A DNA stretch of 64,000 bases, from contig NZ_JBPZGZ010000003.1 in NCBI RefSeq assembly GCF_051857475.1, positions 310,001 through 374,000 on the forward strand, given 5' to 3'. The notes under the pieces were generated by a model, which was given only the letters and a program-made list of their open reading frames with translations, did not search any database and had not been told where the DNA came from. Source of the DNA: Pelomonas sp051857475 (GTDB lineage Bacteria; Pseudomonadota; Gammaproteobacteria; Burkholderiales; Burkholderiaceae_C). Below, in pieces: positions 25,721-34,172 of this stretch (positions are counted from its first letter, which is position 1; the number at the start of each line of letters is the position of its first letter). The translations under genes were made by a program, and so were the position numbers.

Positions 25721-26935
25721 ATGAGCAAGCAAGTCCAAGACGCCTACGTCGTTGCCGCCACCCGTCTGCCCATCGGCAAGAGCGGCCGTGGCTACTTCAA
25801 GAACACCCGACCCGACGAGATGCTCGTCAAGGTCATGCAGGCCGCCCTGGCGCAAGCCCCGGGCCTGGAAGCCAAGGCGATCGAAGACGCCATCGTCGGC
25901 TGCTCCTTCCCCGAAGGCGAGCAGGGCATGAACATCGCCCGCGTCGCCTCCGTGCTGGCCGGCTTCGGCCCGACGGTCGGCGGCGTGACGATCAACCGCT
26001 ATTGCGCCTCCGGCATCACCGCCGTGCAGATGGCCGCGGACCGCATCCGCGTTGGCGAAGCCGACGTGATGTTCGCCGGCGGCGTCGAGAGCATGTCGAT
26101 GATCCCCATGGGCGGCAACAAGCCGTCCCTGAGCCCGCTGATCTTCGAGCGTGACGAGAACATCGGCATCGCCTACGGCATGGGCCTGACGGCCGAGAAG
26201 GTCGCCGCCCAGTGGAAGATCAGCCGCGAGGCCCAGGACGCCTTCTCGGTGGAATCGCACCGCCGCGCCGTGGCCGCCATGCAGGCCGGCTACTTCGATG
26301 CCGAGATGACACCCTTCGACGTCATCGAGCGCACGCCCAACCTGGCGGACGGCACGGTCAACACCAAGACCCGCACCGTCAAGCTCGACGAAGGTGCCCG
26401 CCCCGACACCTCGCTGGAAGGCCTGGCCAAGCTCAAGCCCGTGTTCGCCGCCAAGGGCAGCGTGACCGCCGGCAACAGCTCGCAGACCTCCGACGGTTCC
26501 GGCGGCCTGATCATCGTCAGCGAAGCGGCCCTGAAGCGCTACAACCTGACGCCGCTGGCCCGCTTCGTGTCCTTCGCCGTCAAGGGCGTGCCGCCCGAGA
26601 TCATGGGCATCGGCCCCATCGAAGCCATCCCCGCCGCGCTGAAGATGGCCGGCATCTCGGCCAAGGACCTGGACTGGGTCGAGCTGAACGAAGCCTTCGC
26701 CGCCCAATCGCTGGCCGTGCTGAACGACCTCGACAGCAAGGGGATCGAGCTGGACCGCGCCAAGGTCAACCCCAACGGCGGCGCCATCGCCCTGGGCCAC
26801 CCGCTGGGCGCCACCGGTGCCATCCGCGCCGCGTCGGTCATCCACAATCTGCGTCGCACCGGCGGCAAGTACGGCATGGTCACAATGTGCGTGGGCGCAG
26901 GCCAAGGCGCCGCCGGTATCTTCGAAAGGCTGTAA
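25721..26935 (+). CDS. Acetyl-CoA C-acyltransferase (thiolase, FadA-like)
   Basis: A 404-residue thiolase that cleaves 3-ketoacyl-CoA to acetyl-CoA and a shortened acyl-CoA in the last step of beta-oxidation. All active-site blocks are present: the nucleophile NRYCASG (about residue 92), the His block NGGAIALGHPLGATG (about 355) and the second cysteine MCVGAGQG near the C-terminus. The N-terminal VVAATRLPIGKSGRG is typical. Length fits the 390-430 aa family range. A GGAAT site precedes the ATG. Partner of the multifunctional enzyme upstream, forming the trifunctional complex by inference. Confidence 0.95.
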   Translation: MSKQVQDAYVVAATRLPIGKSGRGYFKNTRPDEMLVKVMQAALAQAPGLEAKAIEDAIVGCSFPEGEQGMNIARVASVLAGFGPTVGGVTINRYCASGITAVQMAADRIRVGEADVMFAGGVESMSMIPMGGNKPSLSPLIFERDENIGIAYGMGLTAEKVAAQWKISREAQDAFSVESHRRAVAAMQAGYFDAEMTPFDVIERTPNLADGTVNTKTRTVKLDEGARPDTSLEGLAKLKPVFAAKGSVTAGNSSQTSDGSGGLIIVSEAALKRYNLTPLARFVSFAVKGVPPEIMGIGPIEAIPAALKMAGISAKDLDWVELNEAFAAQSLAVLNDLDSKGIELDRAKVNPNGGAIALGHPLGATGAIRAASVIHNLRRTGGKYGMVTMCVGAGQGAAGIFERL

Positions 26936-26950
26936 CCGGCCCACCCCCTA

Positions 26951-27003
26951 CCGGCTGCGCCGGCCCCCTCGAGGGGGCGCCCTCCACGGCCTGGCAAAGC
27001 CAG
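26951..27003. repeat. GC-rich hairpin repeat between thiolase and DUF1569 gene
   Basis: Three structured parts: CCGGC/GCCGG (26951-26955 with 26959-26963), the perfect 16-bp palindrome GCCCCCTCGAGGGGGC (26963-26978), and CTGGC/GCCAG (26991-26995 with 26999-27003). It shares layout with the hairpin cluster at 7225-7290. Such elements are common between genes in this bacterial group. Confidence 0.65.
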
Positions 27004-27072
27004 TTCCGTGAGGGCCGCTGGGGAAGGCACTATCCGACAATGGGTGGGTGCTCATGACAGGGATGGCCAAGC

Positions 27073-27606
27073 ATGGATCGACGCAAGCTTCTTAGATCGT
27101 CCACGGTGTTGCTCGCGGCGACACCATTGGCCGCCTGTACGGGCCATCTCCAGACGTTCACGAGCTGGAAGCAGGCCCAGCAGGCCGTGCTGGACCTGCT
27201 GTTCAGCGAGAAGGTCGTCCAGGGCAACCCCTGGAACCTCAGCCAAGTGCTGCAGCATCTGGCCCAGAGCATCGAGTTCTCGATGCAGGGCTTCCCGGCG
27301 CTGAAGGGCGCCTGGTTCCGTTCCTCCATCGGCTCGGCCGCCTTCGCGGTGTTCAACGCACGCGGCGCGATGAGCCACAGCCTGGACGAGCCCATTCCCG
27401 GCGCCCCGGCGCTGGACCCATCGCAAGCGCTGAAGATCTCGGTGAATCGCCTGCTCGGCGCGATGGATGCTTTCGCCCAATTCAACGGTACGCTTCGGCC
27501 CCATTTCGCCTACGGCGAGCTGACCAAGCCGCAGTACGAGCGAGCCCATTTGATGCACCTGGCCAATCACTGGACCCAATTCCAGTCGAAGACGGCCACT
27601 GCTTGA
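27073..27606 (+). CDS. DUF1569 domain-containing putative lipoprotein
   Basis: A 177-residue exported protein. The N-terminus MDRRKLLRSSTVLLAATPLAAC combines a twin-arginine-like RRKLL with a lipobox LAAC, so it may be a Tat-exported lipoprotein. The body matches DUF1569, a DinB-like four-helix family: FTSWKQAQQAVLDLL, WNLSQVLQHLAQSIEFSM, HFAYGELTKPQYERAHLMHLANH. The two His residues in VLQHL and LMHLANH are where DinB relatives bind metal. It sits inside the fatty-acid cluster, 10 bases before the enoyl-CoA hydratase gene. Function unknown. Confidence 0.8.
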   Translation: MDRRKLLRSSTVLLAATPLAACTGHLQTFTSWKQAQQAVLDLLFSEKVVQGNPWNLSQVLQHLAQSIEFSMQGFPALKGAWFRSSIGSAAFAVFNARGAMSHSLDEPIPGAPALDPSQALKISVNRLLGAMDAFAQFNGTLRPHFAYGELTKPQYERAHLMHLANHWTQFQSKTATA

Positions 27607-27616
27607 AGGACCTCAC

Positions 27617-28381
27617 ATGACCATCAAGAGCTACACCGTCAATGGCGTCGCGACCATCGAGATCGCCCGCCCCGAGAAGAAGAACGCCATCACCCAGGCC
27701 ATGTACCAGGCGATGGCGGATGCGCTGCGTGCGGCGGACGCCGACCCGGCCGTGCGCGCCGTGCTGATCACGGGCCAGCCCGGTATCTTCACGTCGGGCA
27801 ATGACCTGGAAGACTTCATGGCCGGCCCGACGCGCGGCGAAGACGCGCCGACCTTCCAGTTCATGCATGCCCTGGTCGATTGCGGCAAGCCCGTCGTCGC
27901 TGCGGTGACCGGTGCCGCCATCGGCATCGGCACCACCATGCTGCTGCACTGCGACTTCGTCTTTGTCTCGGACGAGGCCCGCCTGGCCATGCCCTTCGTG
28001 GCCCTGGGCCTGGTGCCCGAGTTTGCCTCCAGCGTTGTGCTGCCCCAGCTGATCGGCAACCGCCGTGCGGCCGAGAAGCTGCTGCTGGGCGACCCCTTCA
28101 CCGGCGAGCAGGCCGTGGAGTGCGGCATCGCCAACCGCGTGCTGCCGGGCTCCGAGGTGCTGAACCACGCCCGCCGCATCGCCGAACGCTTCAACACGCT
28201 GGCCCCGGGCGCCGTGCGCGACAGCAAGAAGCTGATCCGGGACGCCCAGCGCGACGCCGTCAAGGCCGCCATCACGCGCGAGGCCGAGATCTTTGGCGCG
28301 CGCCTGCGCAGCCCCGAGGCGATGGAGGCTTTCCAGGCCTTCTTCCAGAAACGCGCGCCGGACTTTTCGAAGTTCAGCTGA
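27617..28381 (+). CDS. Enoyl-CoA hydratase/isomerase family protein
   Basis: A 254-residue crotonase-fold protein, which hydrates enoyl-CoA or isomerises its double bond. Seen: EIARPEKKNAIT, the oxyanion loop FTSGNDLEDF, AAVTGAAIGIGTTMLLHCDFVF and the GLVPEFASSVVLPQ region; the first of the two hydratase glutamates is replaced in the AMPFVALGLVPE stretch, so isomerase or specialised hydratase activity is possible. A stop-adjacent Shine-Dalgarno (GAAGGA) precedes the ATG. Last gene of the fatty-acid cluster; a hairpin at 28386-28404 follows. Confidence 0.88.
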   Translation: MTIKSYTVNGVATIEIARPEKKNAITQAMYQAMADALRAADADPAVRAVLITGQPGIFTSGNDLEDFMAGPTRGEDAPTFQFMHALVDCGKPVVAAVTGAAIGIGTTMLLHCDFVFVSDEARLAMPFVALGLVPEFASSVVLPQLIGNRRAAEKLLLGDPFTGEQAVECGIANRVLPGSEVLNHARRIAERFNTLAPGAVRDSKKLIRDAQRDAVKAAITREAEIFGARLRSPEAMEAFQAFFQKRAPDFSKFS

Positions 28382-28385
28382 GCCC

Positions 28386-28404
28386 AGGCGCGCTGCTTGC
28401 GCCT
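28386..28404. terminator. Possible bidirectional terminator between convergent genes
   Basis: Stem AGGCGC (28386-28391) with GCGCCT (28399-28404) around a seven-base loop, just after the hydratase stop and overlapping the stop of the convergent tail-collar gene. No T-run, so termination strength is doubtful. Confidence 0.4.
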
Positions 28405-29017
28405 AGGGCCGCGAGGGGAAGATCCCTTCCATGGCCACGCAGTAGCGCAGGCCCAGATAGGGGTTGCGCACCGAGAAGGGCAAGCCGCCGCCCGCCGAGG
28501 TGACCGAGACGGTTCCTGCGGCCATGTTGACGTCGGTAGCGGCCGCGCTGTAGTTGTTGGAGCGCGCCAGCCGGGCGGGTGAAGCGCCGGTCGGGGTGTC
28601 GGTGGTTCCGGTGCCCGACACACCCCGCAGTTGCGCCACGTGGCTGTGTATCGGCATCTGGCTCTGCAGCAGGGTGACGTTTTCCACGCCGGCCACCTCG
28701 CCCTGGTCGACATTGGCCAGGCCCGGGCCGGGACCCATGCCGGCGCCAACCGGTACCCGGCTGCGCAGATCGGGCAGGGCGAAAGTGGTGCGGCCGTCAC
28801 CGCCATAGGTCGTGCCCATCAGCGAAAACACCGCGGTGTTCTGCGCAATCGACAGCAAACGACCGTCGGCCTCCATATAGCCCCGCGGACAGAAGGTGGC
28901 TGCCGTGATGCACACGGTGGCGAGATAGGGCTCAGCGCCTGAGCAGGCCATGGCCGAAGAGCCGGCGAGGCTGGCGAGCAATCCGCCGGCCAGCGAAACG
29001 ATGGGGCGCAGCTTCAT
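28403..29017 (-). CDS. Tail-collar (microcystin-dependent protein MdpB-like) domain protein with signal peptide
   Basis: A 204-residue protein with a signal peptide (about residues 1-24, cleaved near SSAMA-CSG). The phage tail-collar domain follows: FCPRGYMEADGRLLSIAQNTAVFSLMGTTYGGDGRTTFALPDLRSRVPVG. In phages this domain is in tail fibres; in bacteria it appears in secreted MdpB-like proteins of unclear role. The C-terminus NPYLGLRYCVAMEG-IFPSR is also typical of the family. Four cysteines could form disulphides. No other phage genes are nearby, so this is not a prophage remnant on present evidence. Confidence 0.82.
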   Translation of the reverse strand: MKLRPIVSLAGGLLASLAGSSAMACSGAEPYLATVCITAATFCPRGYMEADGRLLSIAQNTAVFSLMGTTYGGDGRTTFALPDLRSRVPVGAGMGPGPGLANVDQGEVAGVENVTLLQSQMPIHSHVAQLRGVSGTGTTDTPTGASPARLARSNNYSAAATDVNMAAGTVSVTSAGGGLPFSVRNPYLGLRYCVAMEGIFPSRP

Positions 29018-29137
29018 GGGGTATGCCTTTCAGGGGGTGTCGAGAAAGAAGGGCGCTCCGCTCCGGGCTGGAGAAGCGCGCCGCCGTCGAAAGCTGAACG
29101 GCCTCGGGCCGGCAGCAGCCGCGGCCCGCGTGTCCGC

Positions 29138-29923
29138 TCAGCGCCTGCGGGGCCGTCGCAACAAGGCCCAAAGGGCCACGGCCGTGAGGGCCAGCGTGGC
29201 CGGCTCGGGCACGCGGTTGACGACGCCGCTGGACCGGATGTCTTCAAGCTCGACGAAGACGTCGAAGAAGCTGGTGAAGTTGCCGTCGCTGCTGCCTCCC
29301 ACCAGGCTTTGGAAGGCCGTATAGCTCGCCGATGCGCCCGGCAGCAGCGTGATCAGGACGGCGTTGCTCACACTGTCGAAGCTGAAGTTGTTGCTGGGCC
29401 CGGTGTTGAGGGTGTCCACTGAATGTTCGGTGGCGACCAGCTCGTTCAGGCCGGCGTCCTTGAAGCTCCACAGCGAATGGGCGTAGGCGTCGGCACCGCT
29501 GGCGTTGACAGCGTTCGAATACAGCCCGCGAAGCAGGATGGTGAAGGTGTCGGTGGCCGAGCTGTTGGTCAGGCTGAGCGCGTAGTCCACGAACAGCGGT
29601 CCCACCGATGACAGGCCGCTGCCGGCCGCGCTGAATTGCGCTCCGAAGCCGTCACCCGTCGCGCTCAAGCCTCCGCTCAGGGAGCTCGACGGCGAAATGC
29701 CCGCCGGCGCGCCGCTGAAGGAGGCGAGGCTGTCGCTGCCGCCGTTGCGGTATTTGAGCTGGCCGCCCTGGGTCGCCGCACCCGTGGCTGCCGCGGAATT
29801 GACCGTGTCCAGCGTCACCGAGCCGTTGATGCTGAGTCCCACGGGCACTGGGCTCGCGGCGCTGAAGGTGGCCGACAGCAGCAGGACTGCTGCCCAGGAC
29901 AAGGGGTTGAAAGGCGCACGCAT
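29138..29923 (-). CDS. PEP-CTERM sorting domain protein, second copy
   Basis: A 261-residue secreted protein. I chose the ATG at 29923 because AAGGAG lies just upstream and it puts a signal peptide (WAAVLLLSATFSAA) at the start. The C-terminus carries VNRVPEPATLALTAVALWALLRRPRRR-type elements: PEP motif, hydrophobic helix and a basic tail. The body is a Ser/Gly/Ala/Asn-rich beta protein (SLASFSGAPAGISPSSSLSGG, VDYALSLTNSSATDTFTILLRG), as usual for exosortase substrates. No homology to a catalytic family is evident. Confidence 0.9.
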   Translation of the reverse strand: MRAPFNPLSWAAVLLLSATFSAASPVPVGLSINGSVTLDTVNSAAATGAATQGGQLKYRNGGSDSLASFSGAPAGISPSSSLSGGLSATGDGFGAQFSAAGSGLSSVGPLFVDYALSLTNSSATDTFTILLRGLYSNAVNASGADAYAHSLWSFKDAGLNELVATEHSVDTLNTGPSNNFSFDSVSNAVLITLLPGASASYTAFQSLVGGSSDGNFTSFFDVFVELEDIRSSGVVNRVPEPATLALTAVALWALLRRPRRR

Positions 29924-30137
29924 CGTCGGCTCCTTGGCCCGGAAGGGCTTCAATATCGGACCTGCATATCCCGTGCCGTGTTGAACAAATCCACTGCATT
30001 CAAGGACTTGGCGCACCAGCGGCCAAGCCGCAGTCCTCAGCTGTCAATCATTTCGACATTGAGCCAAACCCTCCTTGAAAAATGGCGTCTCCGTACACTC
30101 GCCGCGTCTTGATCCCAGCCGTTCTCGCCAAAGCCGA

Positions 30138-30872
30138 ATGAAGTTGCTCGTCGCCAAATTGCTGTTGGGCCCGCTCCTGCTCTGGCAGGGCCGCCGCGTG
30201 CGGGCCACCGCCCTGCGCCTGCCTGAGGCCGCAGGGCCGCGCGCGGCGAGCGGCTCGGCATTGCGCTTGCTCATCGTCGGCGACTCGTCCGCCGCTGGAG
30301 TCGGTGCCCGTCACCAGGACGAAGCGCTGGCCGGCCGTTTGGCTCAAGCCCTGGCGACGCGTCTCGGCCAGTCCGTCGGCTGGCAGGTCATCGCCACCAG
30401 CGGTCATCGCAGCGAAGAGGCCCTCGCCGCCTTCGAGGCCGCCGAAGTCACGCCGGCCGATGTGCTGATCACCTCCCTGGGCGTCAACGACGTCGTCGAC
30501 CAGATCGCGCCAGCCCAGGCTCTGGCCGCGCTGGACCGCATCCATGCCCTGGCGACCGAGCGCGCCGGCGTGCGCCTGAGCGTGCATTGCGCGGCGCCGC
30601 CCATGCAGGAGTTCCCGCTGCTGCCCCAGCCGCTGCGCTGGTTCTTCGGCCGCCAGGCGGCGCGCTTCAATGCAGCGCTGATGTCATCCGTGGCCGGGCA
30701 GTCGCAGCGCCACGTGCTGCAGATGCCTGAATCCATGCAGCGCAATGCGGCGGCTCTTATGGCCGAAGACGGCTTCCACCCCGGCCCGCCCGGCTATGCG
30801 CTGTGGGCCGAGGCCATCGCCGATCAGATCGTGATCGGCCTGGGCTTGCCTTCGCGGTCGATGGCGACATAG
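30138..30872 (+). CDS. SGNH/GDSL hydrolase family protein
   Basis: A 244-residue esterase-like protein. The conserved blocks are present: IVGDSSAAG (nucleophile Ser, block I), TSGHRSEEAL, LGVNDVVDQ (Asn, block III) and MAEDGFHPGPPGYALWA (Asp and His, block V). The hydrophobic start MKLLVAKLLLGPLLLW suggests a membrane anchor or signal. An ATG at 30075 in the same frame is an alternative. The 3' end overlaps the convergent thioesterase gene by 49 bases, an unusually long overlap. Substrate unknown; members include lysophospholipase/thioesterase TesA-like enzymes. Confidence 0.82.
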   Translation: MKLLVAKLLLGPLLLWQGRRVRATALRLPEAAGPRAASGSALRLLIVGDSSAAGVGARHQDEALAGRLAQALATRLGQSVGWQVIATSGHRSEEALAAFEAAEVTPADVLITSLGVNDVVDQIAPAQALAALDRIHALATERAGVRLSVHCAAPPMQEFPLLPQPLRWFFGRQAARFNAALMSSVAGQSQRHVLQMPESMQRNAAALMAEDGFHPGPPGYALWAEAIADQIVIGLGLPSRSMAT

Positions 30873-31228
30873 GTCAGGTTGGCCTCGGTCACCTTGACCA
30901 CATGCAGGTTCTCGGGGTCGCGCTCGGCCATGACTTCCACATGCACCGAGACGGACGTGCGACCCACGCGGGTGACGGTCACGTAGAAGCTCAACAGGTC
31001 GCCGATGGAGACCGGCTGCTTGAAGATGAACTCGTTGACGGCCACCGTCGCGACACGGCCGCGCGAGATGCGCGCCGGCAGGATGGAGCCGGCGATGTCG
31101 ACCTGGGCCATGATCCAGCCGCCGAAGATGTCGCCGTTGGCATTCGAATCGGCGGGCATGGGCATGACGCGCAGCACCAGCTCACGGGCATGGTGTTGGC
31201 CTGGTGCGGGGCTTGATTCCTGGGTCAT
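30824..31228 (-). CDS. Acyl-CoA thioesterase, YciA-like hotdog protein
   Basis: A 134-residue acyl-CoA hydrolase. Start at 31228 (MTQESS) has GGAAG upstream and yields the family length; a longer frame to 31261 exists. Family motif seen: NANGDIFGGWIMAQVDIAGS (about residues 29-48), with the catalytic Asp and the GGW of YciA, then VAVNEFIFKQPVSIGDLLSFY. The C-terminal half carries the beta strands SVSVHVEVMAE and ANLTYVAID. It would hydrolyse acyl-CoAs, matching the acyl-CoA-rich content of the region. The 5' end overlaps the start region of the divergent ABC transporter gene. Confidence 0.9.
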   Translation of the reverse strand: MTQESSPAPGQHHARELVLRVMPMPADSNANGDIFGGWIMAQVDIAGSILPARISRGRVATVAVNEFIFKQPVSIGDLLSFYVTVTRVGRTSVSVHVEVMAERDPENLHVVKVTEANLTYVAIDREGKPRPITI

Positions 31229-31275
31229 CGCTTCCACTTGCAACAATTCATCGATCCACATTCTCGGTCCTGCGC

Positions 31276-33087
31276 TTGAGATCCCTCACATCAGCATCCT
31301 CCGTGCCAGCCACGGGCACCGCCGCTCCCGCCGCCCAGGGGGACTGGGGCACGGTCGGCCGCCTGCTGCCCTATCTGTGGCGCTACCGCTGGCGCGTGAC
31401 CCTGGCCCTGGCCTTCATGGTGGGCGCCAAGGTCAGCAATGTGGGCGTGCCCATCCTGCTCAAGCACCTCATCGATGCGCTGGACCTCAAGCCCGGTGCG
31501 CCCCAGACCCTGCTGGTGGTGCCGCTGGGCCTGCTGCTGGCCTATGGGGCGCTGCGGCTGTCGACGTCGCTGTTCACGGAGCTGCGCGAGCTGATCTTCG
31601 CCAAGGCGACGGAGGGCACGGCGCGCAGCATCTCGCTGCAGGTGTTCCGGCATCTGCACGACCTGTCCCTGCGCTTCCATCTTGAGCGCCAGACCGGCGG
31701 CATGACGCGCGACATCGAGCGCGGCACCCGGGCCGTGCATTCACTGATCAGCTATTCGCTGTACAGCATCGTGCCGACGCTGATCGAAGTGGTGCTGGTG
31801 CTGACGCTGCTGGGCGTCAAGTTCGACGTCTGGTTTGCTGGCATCACCATCGCGGCGCTGGTTTTCTACATCGCCTTCACCGTCGTCGTCACCGAGTGGC
31901 GCACCAAGTTCCGCAAGGTGCTCAATGAACTCGACTCGGTGGCCCACAGCAAGGCCATCGATTCGCTGCTGAACTACGAGACGGTCAAGTACTTCAACAA
32001 CGAGAACTTCGAGTCGGCGCGCTATGACGAGAGCCTGGAGAAGCTGCGCCAGGCCCAGCTGAAGTCACAGCGCACGCTGTCCATGCTGAACACCGGCCAG
32101 CAGCTCCTCATCGCCACCGCCCTGGTGCTGATGCTGTGGCGGGCCACCCAGGGCGTGGTGGACGGGCGCATGAGCCTGGGCGACCTCGTCATGGTCAATG
32201 CCTTCATGATCCAGCTCTACATCCCGCTGAACTTCCTCGGCGTGATCTACCGCGAGATCAAGCAGGCCCTGACCGACATCGAGAAGATGTTCCGCCTGCT
32301 GGACCGCGAGCGCGAGGTGGCCGATTCACCGGGTGCGGAGGACCTCCAGGTCAGGGGCGCATCCGTCGTCTTCGACAACGTGCGCTTTGCCTACGACCCG
32401 GTGCGGCCCATCCTGCACGGCGTCAGCTTCGAGATCCCGGCCGGCAAGAAGGTCGCCGTCGTCGGCCCCAGCGGTTCGGGCAAGAGCACGCTGGCACGGC
32501 TGCTTTACCGCTTCTACGACATCGATTCGGGCGCCATCCGCATCGACGGCCAGGACATCCGCGCCGTCACGCAATCCAGCGTACGCAAGGCGATTGGCAT
32601 CGTGCCCCAGGACACCGTGCTCTTCAACGACACGGTGGCCTACAACATCGCCTATGGCCGCCCCGGCGCCGGCAAGCAAGAGGTGGAGGGCGCCGCGCGC
32701 GCTGCCCACATCCATGCCTTCATCGCGGCGACGCCGCTGGGCTACGACACAATGGTCGGCGAGCGCGGGCTCAAGCTGTCGGGCGGCGAGAAGCAGCGCG
32801 TCGCCATCGCCCGCACGCTGCTGAAGAACCCGCCCATCCTCATCTTTGATGAAGCGACGTCGGCGCTGGACTCCACCAACGAGCGCGCCATCCAGGCCGA
32901 GCTGGAGTCGGTGGGGCAGAACAAGACGGTGCTGGTCATCGCCCACCGGCTGTCGACGGTGGTCGACGCCCACGAGATCATCGTGCTGGAGCAGGGCCAC
33001 ATCGTCGAGCGCGGCCGGCACGACGAATTGCTGGCCAGGAATGGCCGCTATGCGGAGATGTGGAAGCTGCAGCAGTCCGCGGACTGA
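31276..33087 (+). CDS. Atm1/HMT1-type ABC transporter (permease fused to ATPase)
   Basis: A half-transporter of about 603 residues from the TTG at 31276. GTG at 31303 or the in-frame ATG at 31204, which runs over the divergent thioesterase start, are alternatives. Sequence matches the Atm1/Cmt family: YRWRVTLALAFMVGAKVSNVGVPILLK, LNYETVKYFNNENFE, Walker A GPSGSGKST, signature LSGGEKQRVAIART, Walker B ILIFDEATSALD. Atm1-type bacterial proteins export glutathione-bound or thiol compounds and metals. A hairpin region follows at 33094-33151. Confidence 0.88.
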   Translation: MRSLTSASSVPATGTAAPAAQGDWGTVGRLLPYLWRYRWRVTLALAFMVGAKVSNVGVPILLKHLIDALDLKPGAPQTLLVVPLGLLLAYGALRLSTSLFTELRELIFAKATEGTARSISLQVFRHLHDLSLRFHLERQTGGMTRDIERGTRAVHSLISYSLYSIVPTLIEVVLVLTLLGVKFDVWFAGITIAALVFYIAFTVVVTEWRTKFRKVLNELDSVAHSKAIDSLLNYETVKYFNNENFESARYDESLEKLRQAQLKSQRTLSMLNTGQQLLIATALVLMLWRATQGVVDGRMSLGDLVMVNAFMIQLYIPLNFLGVIYREIKQALTDIEKMFRLLDREREVADSPGAEDLQVRGASVVFDNVRFAYDPVRPILHGVSFEIPAGKKVAVVGPSGSGKSTLARLLYRFYDIDSGAIRIDGQDIRAVTQSSVRKAIGIVPQDTVLFNDTVAYNIAYGRPGAGKQEVEGAARAAHIHAFIAATPLGYDTMVGERGLKLSGGEKQRVAIARTLLKNPPILIFDEATSALDSTNERAIQAELESVGQNKTVLVIAHRLSTVVDAHEIIVLEQGHIVERGRHDELLARNGRYAEMWKLQQSAD

Positions 33088-33093
33088 TCATGC

Positions 33094-33151
33094 CCGCGGC
33101 TTGCAAGCCGCGGTCCTTCGCAGAGCGTCAGACAGCGCGCAGGCGCTGTCT
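33094..33151. terminator. Two perfect hairpins between convergent genes (likely bidirectional terminator)
   Basis: A 20-bp perfect palindrome (CCGCGGCTTG/CAAGCCGCGG, 33094-33113) is followed by a nine-bp stem AGACAGCGC/GCGCTGTCT (33130-33138 with 33143-33151, loop GCAG). They lie between the convergent stops at 33087 and 33163. No long T-run, so termination is inferred from position. Confidence 0.55.
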
Positions 33152-33162
33152 TCGGCCGCTGC

Positions 33163-33486
33163 TCAGTGGGGCTTTCTGGGCTTCTCGAAGCTCTTGGGGC
33201 GGTAGACGTTGCCGTCCCACTCGCCGCCCGTGCGGCTGTCGCGCGCATCGTGCAGGGCCGACTCGCGGGCGCGGCGGATGACGCGCTCCGCCTCCAGGGC
33301 TGCCGCGCGCGTCTGGCGCTGGCGGCGGCGCCAGCCGGTCAGGCGGGTCATCTGAAGCTGCACCCACGACACCACAGCGGCCACGCCGGCATCCACCCGC
33401 GCCTGCCAGCGGTAGGGCAGGGCCATGTGCACACCCAGGGCGATGCAGACGGCAAGGCCGGTGGCGGCGAGGACGGTCTGGAACAT
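33163..33486 (-). CDS. Small membrane protein, conserved hypothetical
   Basis: A 107-residue protein with one N-terminal membrane helix (VLAATGLAVCIALGVHMALP) followed by an Arg/Ala-rich cytoplasmic tail (WRRRQRQTRAAALEAERVIRRARESALHDAR), which looks like a helical basic segment, and the polar end NVYRPKSFEKPRKPH. No recognised domain. The C-terminal NVYRPKSF motif recurs in small Burkholderiales membrane proteins of unknown role, as I recall; this is not a strong claim. Confidence 0.65.
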   Translation of the reverse strand: MFQTVLAATGLAVCIALGVHMALPYRWQARVDAGVAAVVSWVQLQMTRLTGWRRRQRQTRAAALEAERVIRRARESALHDARDSRTGGEWDGNVYRPKSFEKPRKPH

Positions 33487-33549
33487 GGCCTGAACTTAAC
33501 CTAAACCAGCGCTGGCGACCACCTGCAGACACCCTCGTTAAGGGGATGT

Positions 33550-34158
33550 TTACCTTTTCTCGCGCAGAGCCCACAACGCCAGCATGGCGTCAGGAATCTT
33601 CCGGCTGGCTTCGTCGCGGGCTTCGGCCGAGGCCTCGGCCAGCGGACCGTCTTCACCACCCAGGGCGGCGATCGGAGCCAGCAGCGGGCCCGTTTCGGCG
33701 CCGTCAAACCAGGGCGCCCAGGCCTCGGGTGCCAGGTCCACGGCCGTCAGAAAACCCACGGCCCAGTCCTCGGCGTCGGCGTATTCGGTGTTCTCGTCCT
33801 CGCCATCCGCAAAGCTGAAGATCGGCTCCCAGGCCTTGGGCGCGTGCTCCCAGGCCATGGCGATGGATTGCACATGCCGCAGCACGGCCATGACCACCTT
33901 CTTGCGCTGCTTGCCGCTGACAAAAGGCTTGGGATCGGGCTCCTGGTCGCCGCCCCAGACGACCGGAATCCAGGTGTCACCGGGCAGGTCGGCCAGTCTT
34001 TGCGGTGACAGCAGCAGGCCGGTCAGATAGCCGTCCAGCGCCTCGATGTTCATCGCACTGTCGCTGGGCAGGACCGAGAGCAACTCGTCCAGATCGTTGA
34101 GTTCTTCGTCGGCCAGCGGACGGTTGTCGGAGGCGGGGTTGTATTGCGGGTATTGCAT
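33550..34158 (-). CDS. UPF0149 / YecA family protein
   Basis: A 202-residue protein of the YgfB/YecA (UPF0149) family. Start at 34158 fits an in-frame ATG preceding MQYPQYNPASDNRPLADEELNDLDELL. The hallmark is the helical segment SAMNIEALDGYLTGLLLSPQRL (about 34-55), followed by WIPVVWGGDQEPD. It lacks the C-terminal SEC-C zinc tail often found in YecA. The family's function is unclear. It is followed upstream by a small conserved ORF on the same strand. Confidence 0.85.
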   Translation of the reverse strand: MQYPQYNPASDNRPLADEELNDLDELLSVLPSDSAMNIEALDGYLTGLLLSPQRLADLPGDTWIPVVWGGDQEPDPKPFVSGKQRKKVVMAVLRHVQSIAMAWEHAPKAWEPIFSFADGEDENTEYADAEDWAVGFLTAVDLAPEAWAPWFDGAETGPLLAPIAALGGEDGPLAEASAEARDEASRKIPDAMLALWALREKR

Positions 34159-34172
34159 GGGGGCTCGTGAGT

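Noticed and set aside
28403..29017. Prophage remnant at the tail-collar gene
   Set aside because: No neighbouring phage structural, integrase or lysis genes, and the protein has a signal peptide.
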